Source of the DNA: Aquabacter sp965279295
GTDB taxonomy: Bacteria > Pseudomonadota > Alphaproteobacteria > Rhizobiales > Xanthobacteraceae
Length of the DNA: 64,000 nucleotides
Direction: 5' to 3' (one strand)
Assembly (NCBI GenBank): GCA_965279295.1
Contig: CBDIHQ010000017.1
Shown here one piece after another: positions 43,029 to 52,250 of the stretch; the first letter of the stretch is position 1; the number at the start of each line of letters is the position of its first letter. The notes under the pieces are model-generated. The model was not told where the DNA came from. It did not search any database and worked only from the letters and a program-made list of their open reading frames with translations. Made by a program: the position numbers and the translations under genes.

Positions 43029-45227
43029 ATGAAATTCGACACCCCCGCCACCACCAATCCCATCGACCAGTTGAAGATCATCGGCCACGCCTTGCCGCGG
43101 ATCGACGGACCGCAGAAGACCTCCGGCAGTGCCACCTACGCCTATGAGCAGCAGGAGGTGGGGGCGAACCCCGCCTATGGCTATGTGGTCGGCGCCGGCA
43201 TCGCCAAGGGGCGGATCGCGTCCATCGACCTTTCCGCCGCCAAGCGGGCGCCAGGCGTTTTGGCGATCGTCACGGCGGAGAATGCCGGGCAGCTCGCCAA
43301 GGGCAACAACAACACCGCCAGGCTGCTCGGCGGCCCTGACATCGAGCATTACCATCAGGCGGTTGCGCTGGTGGTCGCGGAGAGCTTCGAGGAGGCGCGC
43401 GCGGCGGCCCAGCTTGTGCGCATCGATTATACAGCGGCCAAGGGCGTGTACGATCTGGCGCTGGCAAAAGACACTGCGGTAAAGCCAAGCAAGGGTGGGC
43501 CGGACACGGCGTCTGGCGATTTTGCCGGGGCATTCGCTGCCGCGCCGGTGCAGTTCGACGCCACCTACACCACCCCGGACCAAGCCCATGCGATGATGGA
43601 GCCCCACGCCTCGATCGCGGCATGGAACGGCGACAAGCTCACGCTCTGGACCTCCAACCAGATGATCGCCTGGAGCGTCGGGGATGTGGCGAAGACCCTG
43701 GGGCTGCCTAAGGACAATGTGCGGCTGATCTCGCCGTTCGTCGGCGGCGGCTTCGGCGGCAAGCTGTTCGTGCGTTCGGACGCCGTTCTCGCGGCGCTGG
43801 GGGCGCGCGCGGCGGGGCGGCCGGTGAAGGTGGCGCTGACGCGGCCGCTGATCTTCAACAACACCACCCATCGCCCGGCGACCATCCAGCGCATCCGCAT
43901 CGGCGCGGGCAAGGACGGGAAGATCACCGCCATCGGCCATGAAAGCTGGTCCGGCGATCTTGCCGGCGGCAAGCCGGAAACCGCCGTGCAGCAGACACGC
44001 CTGCTCTATGCCGGGGCGAACCGCATGACCACAACGCGGCTCGCCACGCTGGATCTGCCCGAGGGCAATGCCATGCGCGCGCCCGGCGAGGCGCCCGGCC
44101 TGATGGCGCTTGAAATCGCCATGGACGAGATGGCGGAAAAGCTGGGGATCGACCCGGTGGAATTCCGCATTCTCAACGACACCCAGGTGGATCCGGAGAA
44201 CCCCGAGCGCCCGTTCTCCATGCGGCACTTCATCGAGTGCATGCGGACCGGCGCGGATCGCTTCGGCTGGAGCAAGCGCAGCGCGACGCCCGGACAGGTG
44301 CGGCAGGGGCGCTGGCTAGTGGGCATGGGCGTCGCCGCCGGTTTCCGCAACAACCTGCTCACCAAGTCCGCCGCCCGCGTGAAGCTCGACAATCGCGGGG
44401 TCGTGACGGTGGAAACCGACATGACGGACATCGGCACCGGCAGCTACACCATCATCGCCCAGACGGCGGCGGAGATGATGGGCGTGCCCATGGACAAGGT
44501 GGTGGTGCGCCTCGGGGATTCGTCCTTCCCGGTTTCCGCCGGCTCCGGCGGGCAGTGGGGCGCCAACAATTCCACCGCCGGCGTCTATGCCGCGTGCGTG
44601 AAGCTGCGGGATGCGGTGGCCCAGCGGGTCGGCTTCAACTCCGGCGATGTCGCCTTCACCGGCGGCGAGGTGCGCTCCGGCAATCGCGCCATTCCCCTGG
44701 CCGAGGCGGCGGGTCCTGACGGCCTGGTGGCCGAGGATCTGATCGAATACGGCGATCTCGGCAAGAAATACCAGCAGTCCACCTTCGCGAGCCATTTCGT
44801 GGAGGTGGCGGTAGACGCCGCGACCGGGGAAACCCGCGTGCGGCGCATGCTGGCGGTGTGCGCCGCCGGGCGCATCCTCAATCCCACGTCCGCGCGCAGC
44901 CAGGTGATCGGCGCGATGACCATGGGCGTCGGGGCGGCGCTGATGGAGGAGCTTGCGGTGGACAAGACCCGCGGCTTCTTCGTCAACCACGATCTGGCCG
45001 GATACGAAGTGCCGGTCCACGCCGATATCCCGCACCAGGATGTCATCTTCCTGGAAGAGACCGACCCGATCTCCTCGCCGATGAAGGCGAAGGGGGTGGG
45101 CGAACTCGGCCTGTGCGGGGTCGGCGCGGCCATCGCCAACGCCATCTACAACGCGACCGGGGTGCGCGTGCGCGACTACCCGATCACGCTGGACAAGTAT
45201 CTCGACCGGCTGCCCGACGTCGGGTGA
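43029..45227 (+). CDS. paoC: aldehyde oxidoreductase molybdenum-binding subunit (PaoC-like)
   Basis: 732 residues from ATG 43029, matching PaoC (YagR). The catalytic glutamate is in KGVGELGLCGVGAAIANAIYNATG; SPFVGGGFGGKLFVRSDA and DIGTGSYTIIAQTAAEMMG are cofactor loops. PaoABC oxidises aromatic and other aldehydes in the periplasm. The dedicated insertion chaperone gene paoD, normally directly downstream, is not present in the window. A 7-base gap separates it from the convergent oxidoreductase. Confidence 0.9.
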   Translation: MKFDTPATTNPIDQLKIIGHALPRIDGPQKTSGSATYAYEQQEVGANPAYGYVVGAGIAKGRIASIDLSAAKRAPGVLAIVTAENAGQLAKGNNNTARLLGGPDIEHYHQAVALVVAESFEEARAAAQLVRIDYTAAKGVYDLALAKDTAVKPSKGGPDTASGDFAGAFAAAPVQFDATYTTPDQAHAMMEPHASIAAWNGDKLTLWTSNQMIAWSVGDVAKTLGLPKDNVRLISPFVGGGFGGKLFVRSDAVLAALGARAAGRPVKVALTRPLIFNNTTHRPATIQRIRIGAGKDGKITAIGHESWSGDLAGGKPETAVQQTRLLYAGANRMTTTRLATLDLPEGNAMRAPGEAPGLMALEIAMDEMAEKLGIDPVEFRILNDTQVDPENPERPFSMRHFIECMRTGADRFGWSKRSATPGQVRQGRWLVGMGVAAGFRNNLLTKSAARVKLDNRGVVTVETDMTDIGTGSYTIIAQTAAEMMGVPMDKVVVRLGDSSFPVSAGSGGQWGANNSTAGVYAACVKLRDAVAQRVGFNSGDVAFTGGEVRSGNRAIPLAEAAGPDGLVAEDLIEYGDLGKKYQQSTFASHFVEVAVDAATGETRVRRMLAVCAAGRILNPTSARSQVIGAMTMGVGAALMEELAVDKTRGFFVNHDLAGYEVPVHADIPHQDVIFLEETDPISSPMKAKGVGELGLCGVGAAIANAIYNATGVRVRDYPITLDKYLDRLPDVG

Positions 45228-45234
45228 TCCCGCG

Positions 45235-46905
45235 TCAGGCTTGTGCGGCGAGGTAGGCGTGGATCTGCGAGACCACGGCCGCACCCTCGCCGACGGAGGC
45301 CGCCACGCGTTTGGTTGAGCCGGCCCGGACATCGCCGATGGCGAACACGCCGGGCCGGTCGGTCTCGAGCGGCAGGGCGGTCCCGCTCTCCCGGTGGCCT
45401 TCGCCGGCGCCCGTCACAACGAAGCCGTGCGGGTCCACGCTCACGCAGCCGCCCAGCCAGTCGGCATTCGGGTCGGCGCCGATGAACAGAAACAGGTGCC
45501 GCACCGGGCAGGTGTGCTCGGTGTTGGAGGTGCGGTCGTGGAACACCACGCCGCTCAGTCCGCTGGTCTTGTCCCCCTCCACGCCGCACACTTCGGTGCC
45601 GGTGTGGATTTCCACGTTCGGCAGGGCGGCGATGCGCTCGATCAGATAGCTGGACATGGAGGCTTCAAGGCTCTGGCCGCGAATGATGAGGTGCAGCGTC
45701 TTCACCTTGGGCGCCAGGAACACCACCGCCTGCCCGGCGGAATTGCCGCCGCCCACCAGGGCGACCTCCTCGCCCGCGCAGAGTTTCGCCTCGACCGGGG
45801 AGGCCCAATAGGAGATGCCGTTGCCCTCGAAATGCGAGAGGTTCGGGATTTCCGGGCGGCGATAGCTGGCGCCGGAGGCGATGACCGTGGTCTTGGCTCT
45901 GACCACCTCGCCGTTCGACAGATGCAGGCGGATCGCGCCGTCGGCCTGGGCGTCCGGGCCGCAGTCGAGCCGCTCCACCTTCAGGGGGATTGCCAGTTCC
46001 GCGCCGAATTTCTGCGCCTGGACATAAGCGCGCCCCGCCAGCGCCTGCCCGGAAATGCCGGTGGGAAAGCCGAGGTAATTCTCGATGCGCGCCGACGCGC
46101 CCGCCTGTCCACCGATGGCGCGCTGGTCCAGCACCAGAACGCTCAACCCTTCGGACGCGGCATAGACGGCGGTGGCAAGGCCCGCGGGCCCCGCGCCGAC
46201 CACCGCCACGTCATAGATTTTCGCCGGGTCGAGGTCGGGGATCATGCCGAGGCACACGCCGGCTTCCGCATCGGTGGGGCATTTCAGCACCTCGCCGGTG
46301 GGGCAGACCATGAGCGGCAGGTCCTCCGGGTGGATGCCCAGCCGCTCGACGATGGCGCGGCCCTCTTCGTCGCTGGTGGAATCGAGCGTGGTGTGGGGAT
46401 AGCCGTTGCGCACCAGGAAGCCCTGGAGGCGCACCAGATCGGGGTGGTCCGGCCGCCCCACCAGGATCGAACCCGAGCCGTCGCCCTCGATCAGGCCGAC
46501 CCGGCGCAGGATCAGCGCGCGCATGATGATCTCGCCGATTTCTGCCGAGCCGATCACCAGCGCACGCAGATGCGGCCCGTCGAACGGGATCGCGGTGCAC
46601 CCCTCCGGCCCCGCCGTTCCCGCGGCGAGCGAGGCCCGCCCCGCGAGCTGGCTGATCTCGCCGGTGAGTTCCCCGACCCCCATGAGGGCGATCGGCCGCT
46701 CGTTGCCCAGCCCGTCGCGGCGGACCACGTCGATGGCGCCGTCCAGGATCAGCCAGGCGGAGGTGTCGGAAGCGCCGACATCATAGACCGTGGCGCCGGC
46801 CGGGAACGTCTTGGCCTCAGCACTGGCGAAGCGCCGCGCGACCGCCATCTGCGCGGTGTCCAGCACCGGGAACATCTGATGTCGCCGCGTATCGATTAGG
46901 CTCAT
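45235..46905 (-). CDS. cNMP-binding/glutaredoxin-like/thioredoxin reductase-like fusion
   Basis: 556 residues from ATG 46905. Three parts: an N-terminal cyclic-nucleotide-binding (Crp-like) domain (about 1-130), a thioredoxin/glutaredoxin-like domain (about 145-215, with LPLMVCPTGEVLKCPT), and a C-terminal FAD/NAD(P)H reductase (VVGAGPAGLATAVYAASEG; second Rossmann VALVGGGNSAGQAVVFLAPK). The CxxC that defines thioredoxin reductases is replaced in the reductase part (SYWASPVEAKLC). Related to cNMP-domain thioredoxin reductase-like proteins found across proteobacteria, probably responding to a redox or nucleotide signal. A single cysteine pair may remain in the middle domain. Confidence 0.85.
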   Translation of the reverse strand: MSLIDTRRHQMFPVLDTAQMAVARRFASAEAKTFPAGATVYDVGASDTSAWLILDGAIDVVRRDGLGNERPIALMGVGELTGEISQLAGRASLAAGTAGPEGCTAIPFDGPHLRALVIGSAEIGEIIMRALILRRVGLIEGDGSGSILVGRPDHPDLVRLQGFLVRNGYPHTTLDSTSDEEGRAIVERLGIHPEDLPLMVCPTGEVLKCPTDAEAGVCLGMIPDLDPAKIYDVAVVGAGPAGLATAVYAASEGLSVLVLDQRAIGGQAGASARIENYLGFPTGISGQALAGRAYVQAQKFGAELAIPLKVERLDCGPDAQADGAIRLHLSNGEVVRAKTTVIASGASYRRPEIPNLSHFEGNGISYWASPVEAKLCAGEEVALVGGGNSAGQAVVFLAPKVKTLHLIIRGQSLEASMSSYLIERIAALPNVEIHTGTEVCGVEGDKTSGLSGVVFHDRTSNTEHTCPVRHLFLFIGADPNADWLGGCVSVDPHGFVVTGAGEGHRESGTALPLETDRPGVFAIGDVRAGSTKRVAASVGEGAAVVSQIHAYLAAQA

Positions 46906-46968
46906 GGACGATCTCCGGACCAGGCGCGGCGAGCCTATCACGGGCGGTGCGCGCGCGTCCGGTGAAGG

Positions 46969-47229
46969 TCAGGTTTCCTCTGGCGGCTTGGCGCGTCGTC
47001 CGCCTTCCCTGCCCGCCCGCACCGCAAGTTCGCGGTCGGCGGAAAACGAGCGCTTTTCCTTCGCCACATGCTTTCCGCCGGTGGAGCCGGCTTCGGCCGC
47101 GAGCTTCTTGTCGGTGGAGAAACTGCGCTTTTCGGGTGGAACGCTCTTGCCGCCGAGGCTGGCGATCGCGCGCCGCTTGGCGAGGTCCATGGAGGCGAAC
47201 CCACGGCGCGATTTCGGTTTTTCGTCCAT
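46969..47229 (-). CDS. KGG repeat stress-induced protein
   Basis: 86 residues, very basic and low in hydrophobics. Three KGG-type repeats: GFASMDLAKRRAIASLGGKSV, then EKRSFSTDKKLAAEAGSTGGKHV and a similar third. The family (YciG-like) is induced in stationary phase or general stress. Function is unknown. The gene lies upstream of the cNMP-reductase and downstream of the Crp-type gene on the same strand; a dyad ATTAA-N6-TTAAT (47281-47296) lies in its upstream region. Confidence 0.8.
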   Translation of the reverse strand: MDEKPKSRRGFASMDLAKRRAIASLGGKSVPPEKRSFSTDKKLAAEAGSTGGKHVAKEKRSFSADRELAVRAGREGGRRAKPPEET

Positions 47230-47280
47230 CTTTCCCTCTGATCAAGAGGGCAAAGCCTAGTGCGCGATTGCGCGGCGCAA

Positions 47281-47296
47281 ATTAATCCAGGTTAAT
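47281..47296. promoter_or_regulatory. dyad ATTAA-TCCAGG-TTAAT upstream of KGG gene
   Basis: Short perfect arms, 52 bases upstream of the KGG gene start, in an AT-rich spot between the KGG and Crp-type genes. May be an operator or promoter element. Confidence 0.3.
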
Positions 47297-47348
47297 CACA
47301 GCACCGCTTCCACGACGTGTTTGCCGCGACGTCGCGACGCGTAAGCCC

Positions 47349-48083
47349 TTAACGGGGCTCGAAGATCAGGTTGAGGTAGGAGGGCTCGAACTCGCCGACT
47401 TTGACCAATTGGTCCCATTTCTCGATGGTCACGACGTCGCCTTTCCAGGTGATCAGCCCTTGCTTGCGCAGCGACTGGACCACCCGGTTCACATGCACCA
47501 CCGAGAGGCCGAGCACATCGCCCAGGTCGGTCTGGCGCAGTCCCAGCCGAAAGGAGGTCTGGTCGGCCAAGCCGACGCTGCCCAGGCGCAGGTACATTTC
47601 GCACAGGAAGTGCGCCACCTTTCCGATCGCCTGCCGGCGGCCGAGCACCACCAGCCATTCGCGATGGATGGCGGCGTCGATCACCGTGTCGAGCCAGAGC
47701 AGGCGCGTGAGATGGGGGTATTTTTCCGTGATCTCAGCCAGCGTCTCATGCGGCACCATGGCGAACTTGCAGGGCGTCAGGGCGGTGACGGAATGATCCA
47801 TCTGCTTCAGGAGGAAGCCGTGCAGGTCCACGAAGTCGCCCGGCACATGGATCGAGGTGATCTGGTGCGCGCCGCTCGGAAGCATCCGATAGCGCCCCGT
47901 CAGGCCATAGAGAACCAAGGCGCTTTCGGTGGGCCTATGGCCCTGGCGGATCACATCCTCGCCGGGCTTGTATTCCTTGACCCGACTGATGGCGCGCTGG
48001 AGCAGCTTGCGCTCGTCCTCGGAGATCGCATCGCGCTTTTCGAGCTTCGTGACCAGAGGGTTGGGATCGGTAAGACCGTGCAT
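47349..48083 (-). CDS. Crp/Fnr family transcriptional regulator
   Basis: 244 residues from ATG 48083. The N-terminal cyclic-nucleotide-binding-like domain (SALVLYGLTGRYRML, SIHVPGDFVDLHGF) has no N-terminal cysteine cluster of the Fnr type. The HTH (QTDLGDVLGLSVVHVNRVVQSLRKQGLI) is at about 175-205. Resembles the common rhizobial Crp-like regulators without oxygen-sensing cysteines. Its target may include the KGG gene beside it. Confidence 0.85.
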   Translation of the reverse strand: MHGLTDPNPLVTKLEKRDAISEDERKLLQRAISRVKEYKPGEDVIRQGHRPTESALVLYGLTGRYRMLPSGAHQITSIHVPGDFVDLHGFLLKQMDHSVTALTPCKFAMVPHETLAEITEKYPHLTRLLWLDTVIDAAIHREWLVVLGRRQAIGKVAHFLCEMYLRLGSVGLADQTSFRLGLRQTDLGDVLGLSVVHVNRVVQSLRKQGLITWKGDVVTIEKWDQLVKVGEFEPSYLNLIFEPR

Positions 48084-48218
48084 CGGACGCCCCTGAGAAA
48101 GCTCACCGTGACTGCGCCACAGGACTGTGTCCAATACCACGGCGCGCGTGCAAGGAAAGCCGCCTCGCCGGTGCGGCCCGCCGAGGCGCGGCGGGCCGGC
48201 TCAAAGCTTCACGCTGCT

Positions 48219-48920
48219 TCAGGCCTTCTTTGAGGCTTCGTAGCGGGCCTTGGTTTCGGCATTCATCGGGTAGAGGCCGGGCAGGGAGGCGCCGCCGAGC
48301 ACCTGGTCCATGATCCAGTTTTCCATGCGCTCCTGCTCGGGCGCCTCGGCCAGGACTTCGGGAAGCAGCGCCTTCGGGATCAGAACGGCGCCGTCGTTGT
48401 CCACCACAATCACATCGTCGGGGAACACCGCGACGCCGCCGCAGGCGATCGGCTCCTGCCACGATACGAAGGTCAAACCGGCAACCGAAGGCGGGGCCGC
48501 CGCGCCACGGCAGAAGATCGGCAGGCCGGTGCCGAGGCAGCCTTCGAGATCGCGCAGCACGCCGTCGGTGACGAGCGCCGCCACTTTGCGCTGCTGCATG
48601 CGGGCGCACAGAATATCGCCGAAGATGCCGGCGTCGGTGACGCCCATGGCATCAGCCACCGCGATGCAGCCTTCCGGCATGGCCTCGATGGCGGCGCGGG
48701 TGGAGATGGGGGAGGCCCAGGAGGCGGGGGTCGCGAGGTCTTCGCGCGCCGGAACGAAGCGCAGCGTGAAGGCCGGGCCGACGATGCGTCCCTGGCCGGG
48801 CTTCAGCGGATGGGTGCCGCGCAGCCACACGTTGCGAAGGCCCTTCTTGAGCAGGATGGTGGTGATGGTCGCCGTCGAGATGGCGCGGAGCGTTTCAACG
48901 GCTTTCGGGTCCAGCGACAT
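48219..48920 (-). CDS. RraA family protein (aldolase-like)
   Basis: 233 residues. RraA-like fold with the G..D/R motifs FGDILCARMQQRKVAALVTDGVLRDLEG and PDDVIVVDNDGAVLIP. Proteins of this family include 4-hydroxy-4-methyl-2-oxoglutarate/4-carboxy-4-hydroxy-2-oxoadipate aldolases and the regulator of RNase E. Location away from RNase E or aromatic clusters does not distinguish these. The dGxxRD metal/phosphate residues of the aldolase are present (DGVLRD), so aldolase or decarboxylase activity is plausible. Confidence 0.8.
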   Translation of the reverse strand: MSLDPKAVETLRAISTATITTILLKKGLRNVWLRGTHPLKPGQGRIVGPAFTLRFVPAREDLATPASWASPISTRAAIEAMPEGCIAVADAMGVTDAGIFGDILCARMQQRKVAALVTDGVLRDLEGCLGTGLPIFCRGAAAPPSVAGLTFVSWQEPIACGGVAVFPDDVIVVDNDGAVLIPKALLPEVLAEAPEQERMENWIMDQVLGGASLPGLYPMNAETKARYEASKKA

Positions 48921-49009
48921 GGGATGGTCTCTTTTCTTCGTTGTCAGCCAACCGGAGGTGTCGATCCCGCGCCCCCACGCGGGATGGGTCGTCTTAAAAG
49001 AGGCGTGCG

Positions 49010-49996
49010 TCAGCGCACCTGAAGCCGGACGTCGCCGCTCGCTAGATGCGCCTGGAACCAGCCGTAGGCGTCCGCGAGCCCGGTCTTGAGGTCGAAGCGC
49101 GGCTCCCAGCCCAGGGCCTTCAGGCGCGAGACATCGAGCAGCTTGCGGGGCGTGCCGTCCGGCTTGGACGGGTCGGTTTCGATGCGGCCGGTGAAGCCGA
49201 CCGTCTCAGCCACCAGATGGGCGAGTTCCAGGATCGTCACGTCGGTGCCCGAGCCCACGTTGACATGGGTCGGGTCCGAATAGGTCTTGAGCAGGTGAAC
49301 CAAGGCGTCGGCGGCATCGTCCACATGCAGGAATTCCCGCATCGGCGTGCCGCTGCCCCAGATCGTCATCGCCGCATCGCCCCGCGCGCGGGCGTCATGC
49401 GCCTTGCGCAGCATGGCGGGAATGACGTGGCTTTTCTCCAGATCGTAATTGTCGCCCGGCCCGTAGAGATTGGTCGGCATGGCGGAGATGTAGTCGCAGC
49501 CATGCTGCCGGCGATACGCCTGGCAGAGCTTGATGCCGGCGATCTTGGCCACCGCATACCATTGGTTGGTGTCTTCGAGCGGGCCGGTCAGCAGCGCGTC
49601 TTCGGTGATCGGCTGCGTCGCGAGGCGCGGATAGATGCAGGAGGATCCGAGAAACAGCAGCTTCTCCACGCCGGAGCGATACGCCGCCTCGATCACATTG
49701 GTCTCGATGACCAGGTTCTCGTAGAGAAAATCGGCGGGATAGGTGTCGTTGGCGAGGATGCCGCCGACCTTGGCGGCGGCGAGGATCACCGCGTCCGGCT
49801 TCTCCGCGGCGAAATAGGCGCGCACACCGGCCTGATCGCGCAGATCCGCCTGGTCGCGGGAGGCGGTGAGGACCTCGCAGCCCTCGGCCTGAAGGCGGCG
49901 CACCAGCGCCGCGCCCACCATGCCCCGGTGCCCGGCGACGAACACCCGCTTGCCGAGAAGCGGATAAATTGTGGGGGAGGGGATGAGGCTGGTCAT
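49010..49996 (-). CDS. fcl: GDP-L-fucose synthase
   Basis: 328 residues. GDP-4-keto-6-deoxy-mannose epimerase/reductase, an extended SDR: GHRGMVG at the Rossmann loop, catalytic Tyr/Lys in YAVAKIAGIK, and the family segment FLGSSCIYPRLATQPITE. Makes GDP-L-fucose from the Gmd product. Lies 9 bases after gmd in the same direction. Supplies fucose for surface polysaccharide; no fucosyltransferase is in the window. Confidence 0.92.
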   Translation of the reverse strand: MTSLIPSPTIYPLLGKRVFVAGHRGMVGAALVRRLQAEGCEVLTASRDQADLRDQAGVRAYFAAEKPDAVILAAAKVGGILANDTYPADFLYENLVIETNVIEAAYRSGVEKLLFLGSSCIYPRLATQPITEDALLTGPLEDTNQWYAVAKIAGIKLCQAYRRQHGCDYISAMPTNLYGPGDNYDLEKSHVIPAMLRKAHDARARGDAAMTIWGSGTPMREFLHVDDAADALVHLLKTYSDPTHVNVGSGTDVTILELAHLVAETVGFTGRIETDPSKPDGTPRKLLDVSRLKALGWEPRFDLKTGLADAYGWFQAHLASGDVRLQVR

Positions 49997-50005
49997 GGGG
50001 TGTCC

Positions 50006-51079
50006 CTACCGCGCGGAGCGGTCCTTGCGCCAGGTTTCCTGTTCCAGGGCGAGAATGTCGGCGTCCACCATTTCCTTCACAAGCTCGCGGAAGCTCGTGG
50101 TGTGGCGCCAGCCCAGAACACGGTGCGCCTTGCTCGGGTCGCCCAGCAGCAGGTCGACCTCGGTGGGGCGGAAATAGCGCGGGTCGATGCTGACGCGCAC
50201 CGCGCCGGTGGCGGCATCGCGGCCGACTTCCGCGGCGCCTTCGCCTTCCCACGCCAGCGTCACGCCGACCTGCGCAAAGGACAGCTCGGCGAACTCACGC
50301 ACCGAATGGGTTTCCCCGGTGGCGAGCACGTAATCGTCCGCGACGTCCTGCTGCACGATCCGCCACATGCCCTCGACATAGTCGCGGGCGTGGCCCCAGT
50401 CGCGCTTGGCGTCGAGGTTGCCGAGGAATATCTGGTCCTGAACGCCCTTGGCAATGGCCGCCACCGCGCGGGTGATCTTGCGCGTGACAAAGGTCTCTCC
50501 GCGCATCGGCCCTTCGTGATTGAACAGGATGCCGTTGGAGGCGTGCATCCCATAGGCCTCGCGGTAATTCACCACGATCCAATAGGCGTAGAGCTTCGCC
50601 GCCGCATAGGGCGAGCGGGGATAGAACGGCGTGGTCTCGGACTGCGGGGTTTCCTGGACCTTGCCGTAAAGCTCGGAGGTGGAGGCCTGATAGAAGCGGG
50701 TCTTCTTCTCGAACCCCAGGATGCGGATCGCCTCCAGCAGGCGCAGGGTGCCCAGCGCGTCGGAATTGGCGGTGTATTCCGGGGTCTCGAACGAGACCTG
50801 CACATGGCTCTGCGCGGCGAGATTATAGATCTCGTCCGGCTGGACCTCCTGCACGATGCGGATCAGGTTGGTCGCGTCCGTCATGTCCCCGTAGTGCAGG
50901 AACAGGCGCACATTGTCGGCGTGCGGGTCTTCGTAGAGATCGTCGAGGCGCCCGGTGTTGAACGAGGACGAGCGCCGCTTGACGCCATGGACCACATAGC
51001 CCTTGCCGAGCAGCAGCCGTGTGAGATGCGCGCCGTCCTGGCCGGTCACGCCCGTGATCAGCGCGACCTTGCCCGTCAT
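50006..51079 (-). CDS. gmd: GDP-mannose 4,6-dehydratase
   Basis: 357 residues from ATG 51079. Rossmann GVTGQDG at about 10-16 and the active-site YAAAKLYAYWIV with the Tyr/Lys pair; TSELYGKVQETPQ is the family's Thr/Glu catalytic segment. Converts GDP-mannose to GDP-4-keto-6-deoxymannose for Fcl. Upstream are the ugp-type importer genes on the same strand, 81 bases away, probably a separate unit. Confidence 0.94.
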   Translation of the reverse strand: MTGKVALITGVTGQDGAHLTRLLLGKGYVVHGVKRRSSSFNTGRLDDLYEDPHADNVRLFLHYGDMTDATNLIRIVQEVQPDEIYNLAAQSHVQVSFETPEYTANSDALGTLRLLEAIRILGFEKKTRFYQASTSELYGKVQETPQSETTPFYPRSPYAAAKLYAYWIVVNYREAYGMHASNGILFNHEGPMRGETFVTRKITRAVAAIAKGVQDQIFLGNLDAKRDWGHARDYVEGMWRIVQQDVADDYVLATGETHSVREFAELSFAQVGVTLAWEGEGAAEVGRDAATGAVRVSIDPRYFRPTEVDLLLGDPSKAHRVLGWRHTTSFRELVKEMVDADILALEQETWRKDRSAR

Positions 51080-51160
51080 GCCCGCCTCCTGGTTCTTTGC
51101 CGCGCCCGAATGTGCGCTGCTTCGACTAAACCAATGCCGCCCTGAGATCAACGCGGCGGC

Positions 51161-52231
51161 TCATTGGGGATCGATCCGCAGCCCGGTTTGCGTGTCGAAC
51201 ACATGAAGATGCTTCGAGGGAAAGCGCAGGGTGATGCGATCCCCCTCGGGGGCGGCACCCGCCAGCCGCACCGAGAGGAGCTGTCCGTCCGCCATGCGGC
51301 CGATGACGACGCATTCCGACCCCAGCGGCTCGACCAGTTCCACGCTGAGCATCTGTCCCTCGGATGCCGCCTCCACATGCTCGGGGCGGATGCCGATGGT
51401 GAGCGCGCGGCCGGCGCTCCCCAGCCGCCGCCCGTCCGCGAACGGCAGGACGAGGCCGTCCGAGAGGGTGGCGGCGGTGCCGTCGTGGGAGAGGGTCGCG
51501 GGCAGGAAATTCATCGGCGAGGCGCCGATGAAGCCGGCGACATAGAGGTTCGCCGGCCGGTGGAACACCTCCATGGGCGTCGCGATCTGTACCGCCCGGC
51601 CCTCGTGCATCACCAGCAGGCGATCGCCAAGCGTCATCGCCTCCACCTGGTCGTGGGTCACGAACAGGCTGGTGACGCCGAGCCGGCGTTGCAGCCGCTT
51701 GATCTCGACGCGGGTGTTGAGGCGCAGGGTGGCATCGAGATTGGAGAGCGGCTCGTCGAACAGGAACAGCTTGGGCTCGCGCACGATCGCCCGACCCATG
51801 GCGACACGCTGGCGCTGCCCGCCGGACAACTGGCGCGGCTTGCGGTCCAGAAGCGCGGAAATGCCCAAGAGGGCGGCGGTCTCGGCGACCTTGGCGGCGA
51901 TCTCGGCGCGCGACAGGCCCCGGATGCGCAGGCCGTAGGCCATGTTGTCGAACGCGCTCATGTGCGGGTAGAGCGCGTAGTTCTGAAACACCATGGCGAT
52001 GTCGCGCGCGGCGGGATCGAGCCGCGTCACGTCCCGCCCCGCGATCAGGATGCGGCCGGCATCGGGCGTCTCCAGCCCGGCGACCAGGCGCAGCAGGGTG
52101 GACTTGCCGCAGCCGGAGGCGCCGACGATCACCAGCATTTCGCCCGGCGTCATGGCAAGGTCGATGCCGTGCAGGACCGGGGTGCGCCCGAAGCTCTTGC
52201 GCAGGCCTTCGATGGCGAGAGTCGCGGTCAT
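51161..52231 (-). CDS. ugpC: ABC transporter ATP-binding protein (UgpC/MalK-like)
   Basis: 356 residues. Walker A GASGCGKST, signature LSGGQRQRVAMGRAI, Walker B LFLFDEPLSNLD and a C-terminal TOBE domain (from about 240: IGIRPEHVE, FPSKHLHVFD). Energises the UgpBAE-type importer. ATG 52231 lies inside the second copy of a 13-bp direct repeat; the first copy carries another ATG in a frame that closes after six codons. Confidence 0.9.
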   Translation of the reverse strand: MTATLAIEGLRKSFGRTPVLHGIDLAMTPGEMLVIVGASGCGKSTLLRLVAGLETPDAGRILIAGRDVTRLDPAARDIAMVFQNYALYPHMSAFDNMAYGLRIRGLSRAEIAAKVAETAALLGISALLDRKPRQLSGGQRQRVAMGRAIVREPKLFLFDEPLSNLDATLRLNTRVEIKRLQRRLGVTSLFVTHDQVEAMTLGDRLLVMHEGRAVQIATPMEVFHRPANLYVAGFIGASPMNFLPATLSHDGTAATLSDGLVLPFADGRRLGSAGRALTIGIRPEHVEAASEGQMLSVELVEPLGSECVVIGRMADGQLLSVRLAGAAPEGDRITLRFPSKHLHVFDTQTGLRIDPQ

Positions 52232-52250
52232 TTGAAGGTCGCGGTCATTT
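52221..52250. repeat. 13-bp direct repeat at the ugpE-ugpC junction
   Basis: GTCGCGGTCATTT occurs at 52221-52233 and 52238-52250 (17-base period). On the minus strand each copy contains ATGACCGCGAC. The upstream copy joins the ugpE stop (AAATGA), but reads MTATFK then stop; the second copy starts ugpC. Confidence 0.85.
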
